Source of the DNA: Microplitis mediator
Taxonomy: Eukaryota > Arthropoda > Insecta > Hymenoptera > Braconidae
Assembly: GCF_029852145.1 (NCBI RefSeq)
Contig: NC_079973.1
Coordinates: 25,252,422-25,316,421 of the forward strand
Direction of reading: 5' to 3'
Length of the DNA: 64,000 bases
Shown here: positions 13,601-29,000 of the stretch, one piece after another
How positions within the stretch are numbered: position 1 is the stretch's first letter
How the letters are laid out: every line of letters begins with the position of its first letter
The notes under the pieces: model-generated
The model's database searches: none
Told to the model about the DNA's origin: nothing
Seen by the model: the letters and a program-made list of their open reading frames with translations, nothing else
Position numbers and translations under genes: made by a program

Positions 13601-16600
13601 ATAAATTCAAAACCCAGGGTAATAAAAATATTTGTAGCAAAAAAATTTAAAAAACCGTTTTTAATAAATAAATAAATAAAAATATGAAGCGTGTAATCAT
13701 TGAACTTGAAAAGCCCACGCGACTTCCTGCCTCGACCGTCAATTTAACATTATTACTAGCGAATATAATATAAAGCTCCAGTTATAGATGATTTGTAGTG
13801 TGATAAATGATGTTTTGAGATTACTGTGATTAACCAATCGTATCGATCGATCAATCTACTCTAGTTTATATATACACATTATACTATTTCGTATACAAAC
13901 GATAATCAATTTAGTTTTTCAAAAATAAATTTAAGTAAATTATTATTACTACGCAAACAGTTATTTATTTATTACCAAATCATTATCATCAGTACGATCA
14001 ATATTAATATTAGTATTATTATTGTTATTATATTAATTTAAATAATATTGTTTATCGTAAATCAGGAGTAAGTAAAGTTGTAATAATAATACGAAATAGA
14101 CACCCGGATTGGCCGGAGTGATGCTATCAAAGAGAGACAGGTATGCAGATTGATTATCGATACGTTCAATCGATATCCCAACAACCGGACAGGTTTAACT
14201 TCTTCAATGTATTGTATATATTTATATGTCCGTATACTGGTTACTGGTATAGTGTACAGTGTACAGTGCACTGTGATGCTGAACTCATTCTCAACTTAAA
14301 ATCCCTTTCCGTGACATATAATACACATCAACGAATAAGATACATATCAACTTGCTTAACTTTATTATTTTTACTTGTGTTTATTTATATATTTTTTAAA
14401 ATGGGAAAACGAGTTTTCACAACCAAGTACAAGTATAGACTGCACCGACAGTAACACTCTAACAATCTATTGATTTATTTCAAAGATTTATCGTTTGATT
14501 AATTAATCACGCGGTAACGAGACAGTTGGACGACATTTCTGATATAAATAATTCGGTTAGTAGGCAAAATCATTTTTAAATATTATCATTTATTTATTTT
14601 ATTGAAAAAATTAAGGAGTTAAATTTTCAAAAAATCGATCTCCCAAAATTTAAATCGTTTGATTTAAAAAATTTTTTTACGGACTAAAAAAAATTAAATT
14701 GTAATTTTTTAAAAATTAATTTCCAATGTAATTATCGATTATTTGACATTAAAATAATTATAATTGTCAAAATTGTAATTTAATAAATTGGAGTCGGTCA
14801 CTGGAAATTATTTAAAATTTTTTCTATTGAAGAAAAAGTCTAAATATGACAGGGTCATGTATAAAGTGCATCAAAGCTCGACATTATTGCTGGAAATTAA
14901 ATTACACGATCGCAAATGCAAAGGGGTCCAACATAGACACCAAAGAGCCGTAACACGCCCACGGCGATCCTTTTAAACTTTTATTTTTATCTCCATCTTC
15001 GCTTAATTCCGCGAGCCGTTCTTTACACGGGGACTTCCATACCAGTACCAAGTACAGAGCGCAGAAAGTACCGACTAAACATTAACAGAAAGTAGAGAAT
15101 GGTGAGTGAGTAAATGAGAAAGAGTTTCCAGTGTTTGACCGGATCCAACGGACACACGCGACCCCGTGTAAACGTGAGACCCGCAACTCCCGTAGGCCCG
15201 CTTATAAAACCCACCACCGATTCATCGTGAGAAATAGACCCCGACTCAACCTGAACACACACTCCGATCTCACATCTCACATATACTTACTCTTTATTTA
15301 TAAACAAATACAAATGAGGGCGTGTGCACAAGGCTCGTGATGCAACGACAAAATTTATTAAACATAACATCTAATAAATAATATCTCTATTCTATTACTT
15401 AATAAATTATTCAAACACTCGATCGTCGGTAAATTAAAATTTTATCACTCGCGAATATAATTAAAGCCGGCAATTAAATAAAAACCTTGACATTATAAAT
15501 AATCTGTTTGTTGGATTTAAATAAAAAATAAAATTTATTTAATCCAAGGAAATAACAACACAAATTCCCACGTAAACTGGCTTCTAGTCATGCGCACTAA
15601 TGTATGTAAATCTCTTGTACCCCAGTATTTTATTAAATTCATTACATTTAACGTTAGTACATTACATTAGATTAAGTCGATCGGTGAACTCCTTTTTCTC
15701 GGTAGTGTGTCTGCAGTCGCGACCTCGCTATCGAATTCAATCGATCGTGATCAAGGATCAGGAATCGGGAACCGAGAATCGGTGATCGGAAACGAGGATC
15801 AGGGCGAGACTACTCCCTACCTTTGAACCTTTTGCGTCTATATCTACAATTTTTTATAAAAAAAATTTATTTTTACCAGCAATAAAAATTTTTCCCATTT
15901 AATATCTCATGCATTCACTTCAGAGTCTTACCAAAGATCTAATTATATTAAAAAATCCCTCTATTACATAACAAAACAATAGACCGATATATATATAAAA
16001 CTTTAATTGGGATGTAAAGTACTGAGTATCGCGATAAAATAGTTTGCGACAGATAAAATTACAATTGCTCTGTAAATTGAATATAAAACAATTTTATTGT
16101 AACCCAGTCACGAGTTTTAAATAAATCAACAATCAGAAGCTTTTTCTTTTATTACATTTACGCTGAAATAAAAAGTACATATATCTTTCTATATAAACAA
16201 AAAAAAAAAAATAATAAAAACAAAAAGCGACAAAGCGATCGGCTCATTAGCGTCAGTGACGTCGCACCTCGATTTCTCACGTGTAAGCCAGAGCCGACTT
16301 AGAAGATATGTCGATTCTGTAATTGCAGACTACGTGGCTTTTTATTTTTAATTTATACTCTTTTACTTTTATTTAAACTCGCTAAGGCGAGAAGAACCTC
16401 CTCCGTCTTATTCACTCGCAAGCTATATCATTAGGATCATCACGATTGCTCCGGATCAGCATCCACTTTGGTACAGATACCAGCAAACGCAGCTAGAGAG
16501 TTATCCCAACTACCTGGCAATCCCGACATTCCCCTCCGTATCAATACTTATTTACACTTTACCACATGCTAATAATAACCAGCCGGAGTTCCATGACCTA

Positions 16601-19600
16601 AACATTCATTTTTATCATCATATTAAACAAAGATGATGTAAAAATCGGGTTTGATGAGTCCGCTGGCCTCCAAACTCTCACGCTCTTTAAATCAGACTGC
16701 AAATTTATCTTACATTACATGTATATATAAGTATATGATAAATCGGCTGATCGGACGTATGAATAAAAAAGAGAATCAAGTGCGTTATTCTTCACAATAT
16801 CATTATTATTATTATTATATACATTGAATATAATATATATATATATATATATAATCCATTGTAAAATAACGGAATTGAAATATTTACAAAATTGTCTTTA
16901 CATTAAAATATCTTCACTTTGGATAACATGAGTACTTAAATATAAAGTGAAAATATTTACTGATTGATAGAGAACCCAATGACCCAGTGACACATACATT
17001 TATCATCATATATGTATATATTTATACTACGCCTTTATATTTGAAAATTTTAAATTAAAATAATAACAGAAATTTATTTGTAATTTTATTTCATATTGAG
17101 GGTATATATTTATATATTTATAGATATAGGCGTGTAAATATATTTGATTATAGAATCCCAGTTAAATTTATCGTAATAATTTTCAGTGCATTCCCACGTT
17201 ACCAATTATTTGTAAAATAAAACGAGCTGCTAATTTGCTTTAAATTTATTGGATACTCGGACGCAATTTTCAATTGACGATTGATACATTATTTTGTTTT
17301 AATTCCATCAGAATATGTGGATACTTTCTCGTTTACTTCCATGCAATTAATTTGCTAATTCAACATTTCCGTTGCTGGAATCATTATGATATTGTGTTTA
17401 CAATTTTATCGTATATTTATTTAGTTATTTATTGGGTATTAGGGTTCACGTGAATGAAAGTATCAATTTCAAATTACCCGATATCAATAAACATCGGAAA
17501 CTAAATAATAAAGTAAACATTGTTGTGTTTGTTTTTTCGGATTTAATGGATACGGGTGTAAGTGTTAAGTATTAAATATCGAGAATTAAATACCTCAGAC
17601 CCAAGATAAATGTTATTTTCACTTTATTAGATATATATAATTCAATGTACATCTGTCTTATTCTTACCGCCCACTTGGACGATATATCTATTAGTTTGTT
17701 GTTTTTGCTTATTTCCATTAGTGCTCTGGTCTGAGACCGGAAATCATTCGTATCAATTCAATAATTTCCTCTTGATCTCGTGGGATTTGCCACTTGTCTT
17801 TTTAGTCACCAGGTGCACGATATATTGACGTTATTATTTTATTTATTTACCGACATTCATTATTTTATTCATTTATTAGAAATTCCTTATCAGTCAAACT
17901 CAAATTATTTTTTTTTATTTTTCCAATTCATTCAAAATTTGATCTCGACAATTTTTCCGATACTTTTTGAGCATAAGCATTTTTCTTGCCAGACTTTTTA
18001 AACCAAACTTTCTCTAGATTCAGTTTATCAAAAATATATACAATTTATTTCTGCATTCTCCATTTTTTGGCTCAGAATTTTTTCATAATAAAAAAAAATT
18101 GTAATTTCCGAAAAAAATTCGCATCCCACACAGAAAAAAAAGAATTTCTTGGCACAAGAATTTTTTACTCGCCCCAAAAAAATTTTTTGCATTATGAATT
18201 GAAAACAGAAATTTTCTTACGGCAAGAATGAATTTTCTCAGAGCAAGAAAAAACTTTTTGAGTCAATAAATTTTTTCTAGTCCCAAGATAATTTTTGTGT
18301 TCAATTTATAATACAAAAAAATTCTTGCGCCCAGAAATTCTTTTTTTCTGTGCAGAGATTTCTCAAATTTTTTTCCCAATAAGATTTCGAGAATTTTCTG
18401 AAAAATAAAATCCCTTGAAAAATAAAAAATAATCGGCCGTTCAAATTTTAACGGAGAAATTTCTTTAATTAATTTTCGATTAAAATCTAAAAAAAAAATT
18501 CACTGTTTATCATATCGACAGTATCTCGATATCTAAAAATTCAAAAGTAAACATTGAAATAAAAAAAATTTCTAATTATTCTTAATAGTATTTATTAAAA
18601 GCAATTTAACCAGGGAAATAATTTCCATACATTGTAATTGAAATCATAAACCAACGAACCAACGGACCAAATAAAAAGCGTCTAGAGTATTATAGAATAG
18701 AAAGCAATGAGCGTGCCCATACAAAGCATCTCGAAAACCCGAGCAAGCTTAAATAAACAAACCAAACCGAAAAAAAATCCTAATTACTCATTAGTAATTA
18801 CAAATACGTGATTAATAAACAATTCTGTTATGCATTCCCTCGAAGCTCATGTGCGGCATGCATGCAACCCATACTACCCATACATTTATAGTTCCAGCGA
18901 AAAATAATAAAAACTTAAATAACAAGGAAATAAAATTTAAAATTCCTCGTTCATTCTCCTGCAAACTCTATCAACACGTCTATTCGGGAACCCACGCAGG
19001 CTAATAAATAGTCGTTAAACTTAATACGTTTTATTCGGACACAGCGACTCGAGTGATAGTTGTCCAGTTAAATAAAACCAACATTAACACGGCTTTTTTA
19101 AACAACTTTTAAATAACTTTTATTCAACACACGTGCACACTCTTCCTGTATCTTTGTACCATAATACCTGTTTCCAATCATACAATCACCGTGAGTAATT
19201 CGTCACATTCATTGATCCAAAAGTCTCTGCAATGTCTCGCATAATTTATTATTAAAAAATCCGCCCATTCATATTTATTTTAAATGAATAAATACTTGTT
19301 TTTTTTTTTATTAAAACTGTCAAAAAACTTTTTAATCAAAATAAAAAAATCAGGATCTTAACTGCTGACACGGAGATAAAATTATGATAAAAATTCTTAG
19401 TGTGCTTATGAAATATCAAACCATGTTATGGTAAAAATTACTTAGAATTTTGGGATATACGCCCATAATTTCTGGGAAAAGTTCCTATTACTGTGGGAAC
19501 AAATCCTATAATTATGGTAAAAGTTCCTTCATAGCATGGTAACGATTACCGCATTGGAACGGGTTCTATTTGCATATGGGAATAAACCCTATCCATCATG

Positions 19601-20003
19601 GTTATACCACTTCCATAACGTTATGGTAATCGTTACCGTAATACTATGATAACTTTTACCATAAATTATATTAATCATTACAGTAATGACAGGAATTTTC
19701 ACCTGAATTTCATAGGAATTCCGTTATCGTTAGGAATGAAACTCATATAGATAAGATTCGTTACCTTAATTTATATGGGTGTCACTTCTGTAATCGATAT
19801 TTTAAAAAAACCTGTAACCATACGATATGGGAACCATATATTGTAATTGTTACCGTAAATTTCTCTCCGTGTAGTATTTGAATGCTGAAGATTTTATCTG
19901 ATAAAAAATGAATAATTAAAATTAAATGATTGTAAATAATTATTTTAATAATAATCAATAAATATATTTAATAATCTATTTAAAATATAATTTCGTTTGG
20001 TAA

Positions 20004-20087
<84 letters not shown>

Positions 20088-23000
20088 CTTGATCTCAGGA
20101 TCGTCATAAAGTAGGTTACCGCCCGTTTTCTCTTCAGCAAACCGATTTCATCGAGCGCCACTGTACTGTCTCTTGTAGTAAATAAACAGCTCGGTTAATA
20201 ACGGGGCAGAAGCAAATCAGCAAACAGACTCATATTATTTTCAACATAATTAATATTTATATTAATACTTAATGAATGTTAATTATTTCAAAATCTAAAT
20301 TTAGATTGAAAGTGATTTAAATGAGTGAATTTATCATAATTTATGATTAATGAGTAGAGCAGATATAGTAGAGGGTAATTAGAAAAAATAAATAACGAAG
20401 TGGATGGTAGTCCCGCCTTATTTGAAGACCCGATGACTTAGACGAGAACGACCCGGATCCCATCGTGTAATCACGATCTCTGGATATAAGTCAGTGAGTA
20501 AAAAATGAAATAAAAAAATGAGAGTCTAAAGTCACTCTGGTATCGCTTGGTGGAGTAGACTCTCGTGATCGTCGCTCAAAGGTTACCCAGAAAACCAACA
20601 CAACCTGGCACAAAGTTACATAGACCGATATATCGAGTTGTGTAGAATCGAGCTGGGCTTTAAGAATAAGACGGTGACTACAGATGAGAAGAGAATAAAA
20701 GAGAATAGAATATAACTGAATATAAGTTAAGTATACAGACACGATCAACTGTTGCTGAGAGACCAGACTCGGATACGATTTACATTAAATTTACATTCTG
20801 ACAATGACTCCCGTACGATATCTAATGTAATGTAATGTAAGTCTAAGTCAACTTAAATATGGAGTCTGGATTCTCCAGTCTGGAGTGCAGCGCATAAACC
20901 AGCTGGAGTTTTTGCTGGAGACAAGAAGCTGAGATGAAAAAGACTAGACCAGCTCGTCGCCTTTATTGCTATGCTTGTTTTACCTCAGCCGTGATATTCT
21001 GTTTTACGGTCTATAGAAAAGAGGATTGAGGATTGAGGACTGGATATGAGGCATAAAGTAGCATAAAAATATCTGATGTCGTGCAACAGCATCCCTTTGC
21101 CATCGTAGAATGATGATACACGGTGACCCACTGCTGGAATAAACTCCAAGAAAATTACCAGCGTTCACGTGGGAACCAGATTAGTACACACAAATAACCA
21201 AACACGACGTGACTTTGTGAATAGGGTTTTTGTTTACTTTTGACGTTGATATACAATAAGATCTTGAGATAACGAGCTCATTTTATTTACTCTTTAAATT
21301 ACTTTATTTTAACATAATTAACTTGTTTCATTTTTTTTTTAATCCATCAGTCACTAACACGACAAGTAATTCAATTAATAGGCAAATGGGTTCCATTTTT
21401 TAAAAAATAATTACGTCATTTTTTTTATCAGTTACAAAAAATTGAAACCTGATTTCCTCAAATTTTTTAGTCAAATGAGCCGTTCAGGAAAAAAAAATCA
21501 ACTTCTAAAGCCACTAAAAAATTTACGACCAAAACAGGTGGCGCCTTTTCTGTGCATTTATCATAAAATTTAAAAATAGTAAAACTGAGTGAGGAATTTT
21601 TTAATTTTAAATCAAACTTTTTTTCAAATTTGCTGACAAAATGTTTGGTTTTCAACAATTGATTTACCACTTAAATGATCAAAATATCTTTAAAACTCCA
21701 TTCCTTAGATTGAGGTACAAGTTTAAAGACCAGAGTTTTGAATTGCCAGGGGGCTATTGATTACACATGCAACTAAACATAAACTGGATAGCGTGTAGCA
21801 CAGGACAAAAAAAATATTTAAACAGTTATTTGTGTTAGTGTTTATGTTTATATAGACAGAAGGTGTTAGCTGACCACTCCTTTTCCAGAAACTACTGAAA
21901 ACAGTCTCTTGATAACATGCAAGTAGACGTTAAATCCTTTAAGCTGGGTGTCTAACCCGAGTATTTGACTAGAGACTAGACCAGTTTGAGTTAATGATCA
22001 TTGAGTAATATTTGAACAGCCTTTGTAACACTTTTTTTTTTTAAAGATCACCTGGCGTGTACTGTCGATTTGTAATTGACGTTACTACAAGTTTAACAAT
22101 CGTTATCGTTAAATATTACGTCGCAACAATTCAAACGAATTATGTTTTTTGTCTAGTCTGTTAAAATTAATTATCCTCATTTTCCATAATTGACTTTTAT
22201 TTGAAAGTAAAAAATGTTACGTCATGTCACAAGTAATATAATGAGAAAGTATTTTTTCACGTTCAAGGCCGCGGTAATAAAGTATTTAGATTTTTTTATT
22301 TCAATACTTTTTTTTATTTGTATGAAAAAAATTTTTTTGTCGGTTGCATTATTGAATCTTGGGTTATAAAGCTGTAGTTCATGGACCAGTGAGTCTGCCG
22401 GAATCATTGAGCGTGTCATGGCAAAACACGTGGATCAACCACTAACTCTTACTCTGTCCAACTCTCCGTCATATCGTTTGCTCTTATTAACTATCTAATC
22501 ATTGCTATTTGAATATCCAGTATACATTAGACTGTAATTGCGAATCGGATCGTTGGCTTCCAGAATTTTCTTACACTCTTAATTACAGCCGACAATTGAA
22601 TTGGAGTTATTAGCTGACGCTACGAAAACAAACATATCAGCTTTTAAAATCCACATTCATATGTATACTTAGTAGCAAAATATTTAGTTTTCAGTCTACT
22701 AATCATAAAAAAAAAAATAATTTTCCCAGCATGTAATTTTCGTACAAATTTTTCATAGAATTCAAATAAAAATTCCTCGGGTTAAAAAAAAATTTATTTG
22801 TTTGCCAAATTTTATGGTCGGATAAATATTTAAATTTTAATTTAAAAAATTTTTATGCTGTTCTATTACGGGGACACTAAAAAAATTATTTACTTTTTTT
22901 TTATTATTTAAAAAGCCGACGAAGAAAATCGCCCACGCGGATCTAACAATTTGATACAAACGGGTAAATAAAATTTATACGAATAAGAAGATTATTTAAG

Positions 23001-26000
23001 ACAGTTAGAGTGTGTAGAGTCTTTCACTGGTACACAACAAACGCGTGTACTTTGCTACGTTTTTAAAACCGTCAACAGAAGAATTTCACTAAGGCGCGAA
23101 AGTAGATTGTTATCGGCGAGACCAATCGTGCGAAAGCCGGCGTTTATCGTCGCGAACAATCGGATCGTCGTCTCAAAATGCTTATAGACTTTTATATACT
23201 CTGATCTTGTATTATATATACATATATATAAATATATAAAATATAAAATGGGATATCGGTAACGAAATAATAAGAATAAAGGAACGAAATGATAATCTGA
23301 ATAATAAATAACAATACACAATAATAATCGGAGGAGATCGAGGCTTTGATCGGCCTGTATACGACCTTCTGGGTCTCAAATGGAAGACACAAGTCGCTGT
23401 TGCTAGTAATATAAGTAACTAGTTGTTGGTTGTGTTGCTAGTTGCTGGTTACTGGTGTTGTTATATTGCTCATACTGTCTCTTCCGGTCTCTTTCAGGTG
23501 CTTTATATGCAAAATACATTAGCGGGCGTTCTTGTTCTGCTGTTTAGTTGTGCTGTTGCTGTTACTGCTGTCGGTATTTTATGTTTAATGCCGAGAGATC
23601 TGCTTACGTCCCCATGACGACGAAGGCTCTGTATTTACGCGCGAAAGTCCAAGGCGAGAGATAAGTCGGCTTATCGTCATGATCCATCGTGTCGGGTACG
23701 CTCGACCTACGCCCGCGGTTTATAGTCTGTCCATGGGAAATGCCAGCATGCATACACCAAATACCAAATCAGGGAATCACCCTCTTATGTGCGAGCAAAC
23801 ATGACCTTTTCGGTATTTTTATTTTTCCTACGAGACTCTTCTTGTGTTCTCTTAATTGTCTGATAATTTTCAAATTCGCCATTTTCAGATGCTAATTTTT
23901 TTTGTAAATTATGAATTCAAAAAAAAATTTTCACTGCATTTAAAAAAGTCCCGTTCGAAGTCCGTTGAAAAAAATTCATTAATTAAATTATTATTTACTG
24001 ACTGAAAAAAAATTAGCGCAGGTAAAAATTTAAATAATTTTTAATAAAAAAAAATTTCATAACTCAAGAACATGAATGTCTTTGAACTCAAGACAAATAT
24101 CTACATAACCCGGACTTATTATTTACAAATCAAACGTGCTGTATAATTTCGAATAAAAAACCCTCACTTTCAATTTAGTAACCTCCCTCTTCCGGTAGTA
24201 AAATATCACTTACGATTTCCATTTATCAACATGCATTTATATATGTATATATATGATAGCAAAAAGCCGAGTACGATGGTTCAAGGTGGATGGATGGGGA
24301 CTAGATAGACGTCAATTTAAACTGTAGAGAATTAGCACTTTCCCAGTGGAGGCCAGTGCGGTATTACGCTCCTCATATCACAGCCTCGCGGGCTCACGGT
24401 AGTTGGTGTCGGAGAAGATGTCAGGTATTATCAGGAAGAATTCTCTTCCGCACGGGTTTGCTATCTAAATCCATTTGCCGTGTGTGTTTAAGTGCTTTTG
24501 CACATCAAAATGGAATTCATAATGTATAATACCCACCATTTCGAAGCGATCCATCCGCACAAAAGGTTAACATCTCTACTGTACGCCAACCTCACCACCT
24601 CTCACGTTTTATCTACACTGAAAATTTCTTACTGTGACAGATTTTGATTGCATACTTTCTCGCTTTCGATATTCACTAAAACCTCAGTAGAGACAGGATC
24701 AACTTGTCATACTTTTATTTACCCACAACTTCTAATAATTATTTTTTTTTTTTATTAAAATCGAGTTTTTTACTCTCGACATTAAAAAAAAAATTTCATT
24801 TAGAATTTGAAAAAAATAATGAATTTTAAAATTAAAATTAAAATATTTAAAATTCAATTTGTAGTTAAGTAAAAAAAAAAAAAAAATGAAATGAATTTAA
24901 AATTTATGATTAAAAAAGTAAAATACATAAAGAAATAATAAACGTCTTAAAAGGTTTTTCCCATAAGAATAAAGAGTTTAGTATACTGGAATCGCAATAA
25001 CACTATAAAAGCCAACAAAATAATGAACGTCAGTGTGGAGAGCCTCAGAAGAGCATCATTAAATTAAAACACGTCTAGTCGACATGACGACATAGAGGAG
25101 CATAAACAGTTTAAATTGAGAGCAGTAAGGCGTGGTCTCGGTGGCTCCTTTCCCTCGTTGCATTTAAGATCTCTTTAAATTGTGCAACTTCTCCATACTC
25201 CCTCCCCTCCCCCTTACTCTCAGCACATTTCTTAATCCACTATTTTAAAAATTTTTAAAACCCCGCAATCGTGTACAAACAAATCCAGATCATGACTATC
25301 GAAGTCAATTCTCTCACGCGAGATCTGCATTTCCATCAAATTGTTTTTTTTTTTTTCTAAATATTGTTAAATTATTTATGTTATTAAAAAGGCGTGGCAT
25401 TAAAATGCCACATAAAAATTCACAAATAAAAAAAAAGTAACAACTGGATAAAATCTACCAGATGAAAATCTACAGCAATAAATTTTAAAAGTTGGTGTTA
25501 AAAAATTTTAACAGTAAATAAATAACCAAAGATCACGGCCTCAACTATTTACTCACTAAACTCCCACACAAGTGATGTTCGTCCTCAGAGTACTCTCGTT
25601 TTGACCCATTTAACTATTTACCACAAATGATTGGACATGTTTATGTTATTAAGTGCCTTGTACGTTCGAGAACGTGCCAGTTAATATACTAAACATACAA
25701 TACCGAGCAAGAGTATTAAATAAAAACCGTCTACTCGATTGCATCGATCGAGATCCAGCCTCCGGAACGGATCTTGTCCTCCGAAAGGGTTGACAGCTCG
25801 AGTCCAAGTCTTATATTAACATCAGTTTATAATAATTTGCGGTAAACTTTCCCTTCGCGCGTACAATACCCACTATTTCATTTATAAATATACTCGATAA
25901 ATATAAAAATGTATAATAGTTATCCTCGAGTGACTTTGCACATTATTGCTGTACTTGGCAATAAAGTTTAACAGGGAAAAAAAATCGTAGGTGGATAGCG

Positions 26001-29000
26001 AGCTTATCACAGCAGAGTTGATTGCGTGAAAATTAGCATGTTGACATTATTTACCGTCGGGTTGCCAAGAAAGTTTAAACTACTATTACATTTTATTTGT
26101 TTGTCGACTAAAATGCTGGAGTACTGACATATATCTATATATATATATATATGTATAATACAAGCACATGTGCAGAGAATATAATGTCGAGGCTAGTCAA
26201 GTTGGTGTCACCGACATAAAGTTCTGTCGCCGCCTTTCGCGATTAATTATTACGCAAGTATCCGCGGATATTGAGCTAGTGTACGCATGCCAGCCATTAG
26301 ACAGGTGACTTTTAAACCAAATCACGGAACCATTTGTTTTTTAGTATTTAATTATGTTGACTTAATTATTTTTATTACTATTATTATACAAATTATGTAA
26401 GATTTTAATATTTATAAATTTTTTTTGAATTTCATTTTATTGCCGCCATTGGAAAAAAAATGTTTAATTGTCGATGACATAAATTATTTATATGAATTAT
26501 TTATTTTACGCTGTGAGAATGTAAGATTCAGTACGCACCTGTTCTTCATATGTAGTATATGTATTTATATATATTTATGTATGAAAGAATAGCGGGATAA
26601 GGCGGAGACATAAAATATTTTCTCTGTTAATAAATAAAAATATTAAAATTAAAATTATTAAAAATAAAGTCTCGTAGGTGGGCCACTCCTCGTCGCGGTT
26701 ACGCATGACTCGTGACACGTGCATACATTTTGTTGTTATATTTATATTTATATTTGTGTTTTTATCTATAAATCTTGTCAACGATAAGATTTCACAGACT
26801 ATTAGCGGTATATAAATGTTTGAAGAAGAGTTTTTTAAATTTACGAGGGGTTTTTGAATAATAATAATTGCGATTACGACTTTTCTTTTTTTTATTAAAT
26901 TCCAAAGCTTGAGGGAATAAAGACTGTTCTGGAGAGTGTTAAATAAGAGTCTTTATATAGTATAGAGGATAATATTAAAAGTTATGTTTTCCGAGCGAGC
27001 GAGTATGAAGATATTTTGCTGAAAGTGTCACGTTATCTTGTCACAAACACCTCGTTCACGCTTACACTCAGCTTCAGTATTATTTATATCCTTCTTAAAT
27101 CTCTGTTTATTACATTACCCACATTATTATCATCGTCCCTGGTTGTAAGCTAATAAAAATATAATCTTTCGTTACCTCAGTTCTTATTAAAAAAAAAAAA
27201 TACGAATAAATTTTTTTAATATTAATAAGAGGCTGTGACAACTTTTCGATAAAAAATTTTTTTGAATTTTGATCCGCAGATTTATGGAATAATTTTAAAA
27301 TTCTACTGTCACCATTTCGTTGTACAAAAATATGAGCAAAATTTTTTTTAACACAAGTGAAGTCCAATCTTTGATTTTTTTTAAATTTTTATATTAAATA
27401 TTATGATACTGAAATTAGCCGACGTCTGATAATTTTTGGATTTTTTAAAAAACGATAAATTATGAAAAAAAAAATATTTAAAAAAATTGCACTTGTAGTC
27501 TTTTGAATTTTCTACATATGCATATTTTTAATTTTTTTTTTCTTCAAATTTAATTGTTCAAAAAAAAATCCAAAAATTTTCAACTGTCTGCTAACTTCAG
27601 GATCGTTAAATATTCACATTGATGTTTAAAATTCATCATATCAAATAATCAAATGTCATATTAATTTTAAAAAAATTTATCAATTCAAACTTTTTTTTTT
27701 ACTTTCAAAATTAATATAAACATGACATAATTTTTTTGTCACAACTCTCACTGACTTGTGAAATTGGGCAGTTAAAATAAATTAAAAAAAAATATAAACA
27801 AGTCTAAGAAAATCTAAAAAAAATTTTTCCAAATTACAGCGACTGCCTAATTACTTAAATATTAAAAACACATAATTTATTACACAACATAGAAAACATA
27901 TGTAAATAATAATCCAATCCAGACTCTTATAGTTATCAAATAAATAAATTACATAAATTCCATGGCGCCAATATCAATGTAAATCATTGAGTATTTATGC
28001 TCGACAAAATATTCCCGTATTTCCATCCTCGCGTCTCAACTCATGTGTACTCAACTGTGCGTAGAAATTGTATCGCTAAGAAGATCCGGATGTTGTTTAT
28101 CTATCAGCTATCATGTTCGTTAATTAATGCCTCTACTCCCAATAAATTTCCCCACTAAAATATTCAGCGGGAAATTTTCCAAACAACAGATAATTCAAAA
28201 CCAACCAAATAAATTTTTCCCACAGTTTACTATCGACCCTGATCAAAAATTAAATGACAAATAAAAATCACCAGAGATGAGTATGTAAATTAATACAAGT
28301 GCATAATTAAAATACCTTGACCCAAGTGAGGGTCAGGGTTATATTTTTGATTCAATATATCGATAACTTGAATTAATTATAAATTATAATTTATTATTAC
28401 AAGTCGTTAATATTGCATTCAACAATTAATTACCAGTCAACTGTATAGACATTAATTATATCTTAGACATGTAATTATATATTTTACATACATATATGTA
28501 TGTATATAGAGGAATAAAATTTCTTTGTAAGACGTCTAGCAGTGAAACGGATAATTTGATAGTAATTGTTAATAGCTCACCGAAATCTGATTGATAGCTC
28601 AATAGATACAATAAAATATATATGTAATTTAAATTAAAGGCCAGCATCAAAGCTCCGGCTTATTGATCTGACATTTTCATATTTCGTATTCAGCTTACGT
28701 AGACCCAAAGGCCAGACCAGAAACACCTTTTGAATTTCTAAAACACCCTAGTCGAGCACACAAGTCTAGTCGTCGTCGAAAAATAATCTATACTCTTTAT
28801 ACAGCAATGGGCGACCTGAAGTCTAAGGGAAAAAAGCACCGAGCTTCTGTGCGACCACGTCCTTTGCAGACGTGCTGTGAATAAATAATTGGTTAAGCGA
28901 AACTGTTTCTTTTAATAATATCCCATAGACACATTCTCACGTACCCTCAATTGCTTAATTCAATTAAATTTTTTATTTATTTCCTGTGGGCTTTTTTTAT

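Noticed and set aside
19976..20161. Minus-strand frame of repeated Tyr-Ile
   Set aside because: Translation of the (AT)n microsatellite.
23423..23617. 64-codon hydrophobic plus-strand frame
   Set aside because: Hydrophobicity comes from GTTGCTG-type repeats (Val/Leu codons). It opens on a TTG rather than an ATG, and no splice partner is evident.
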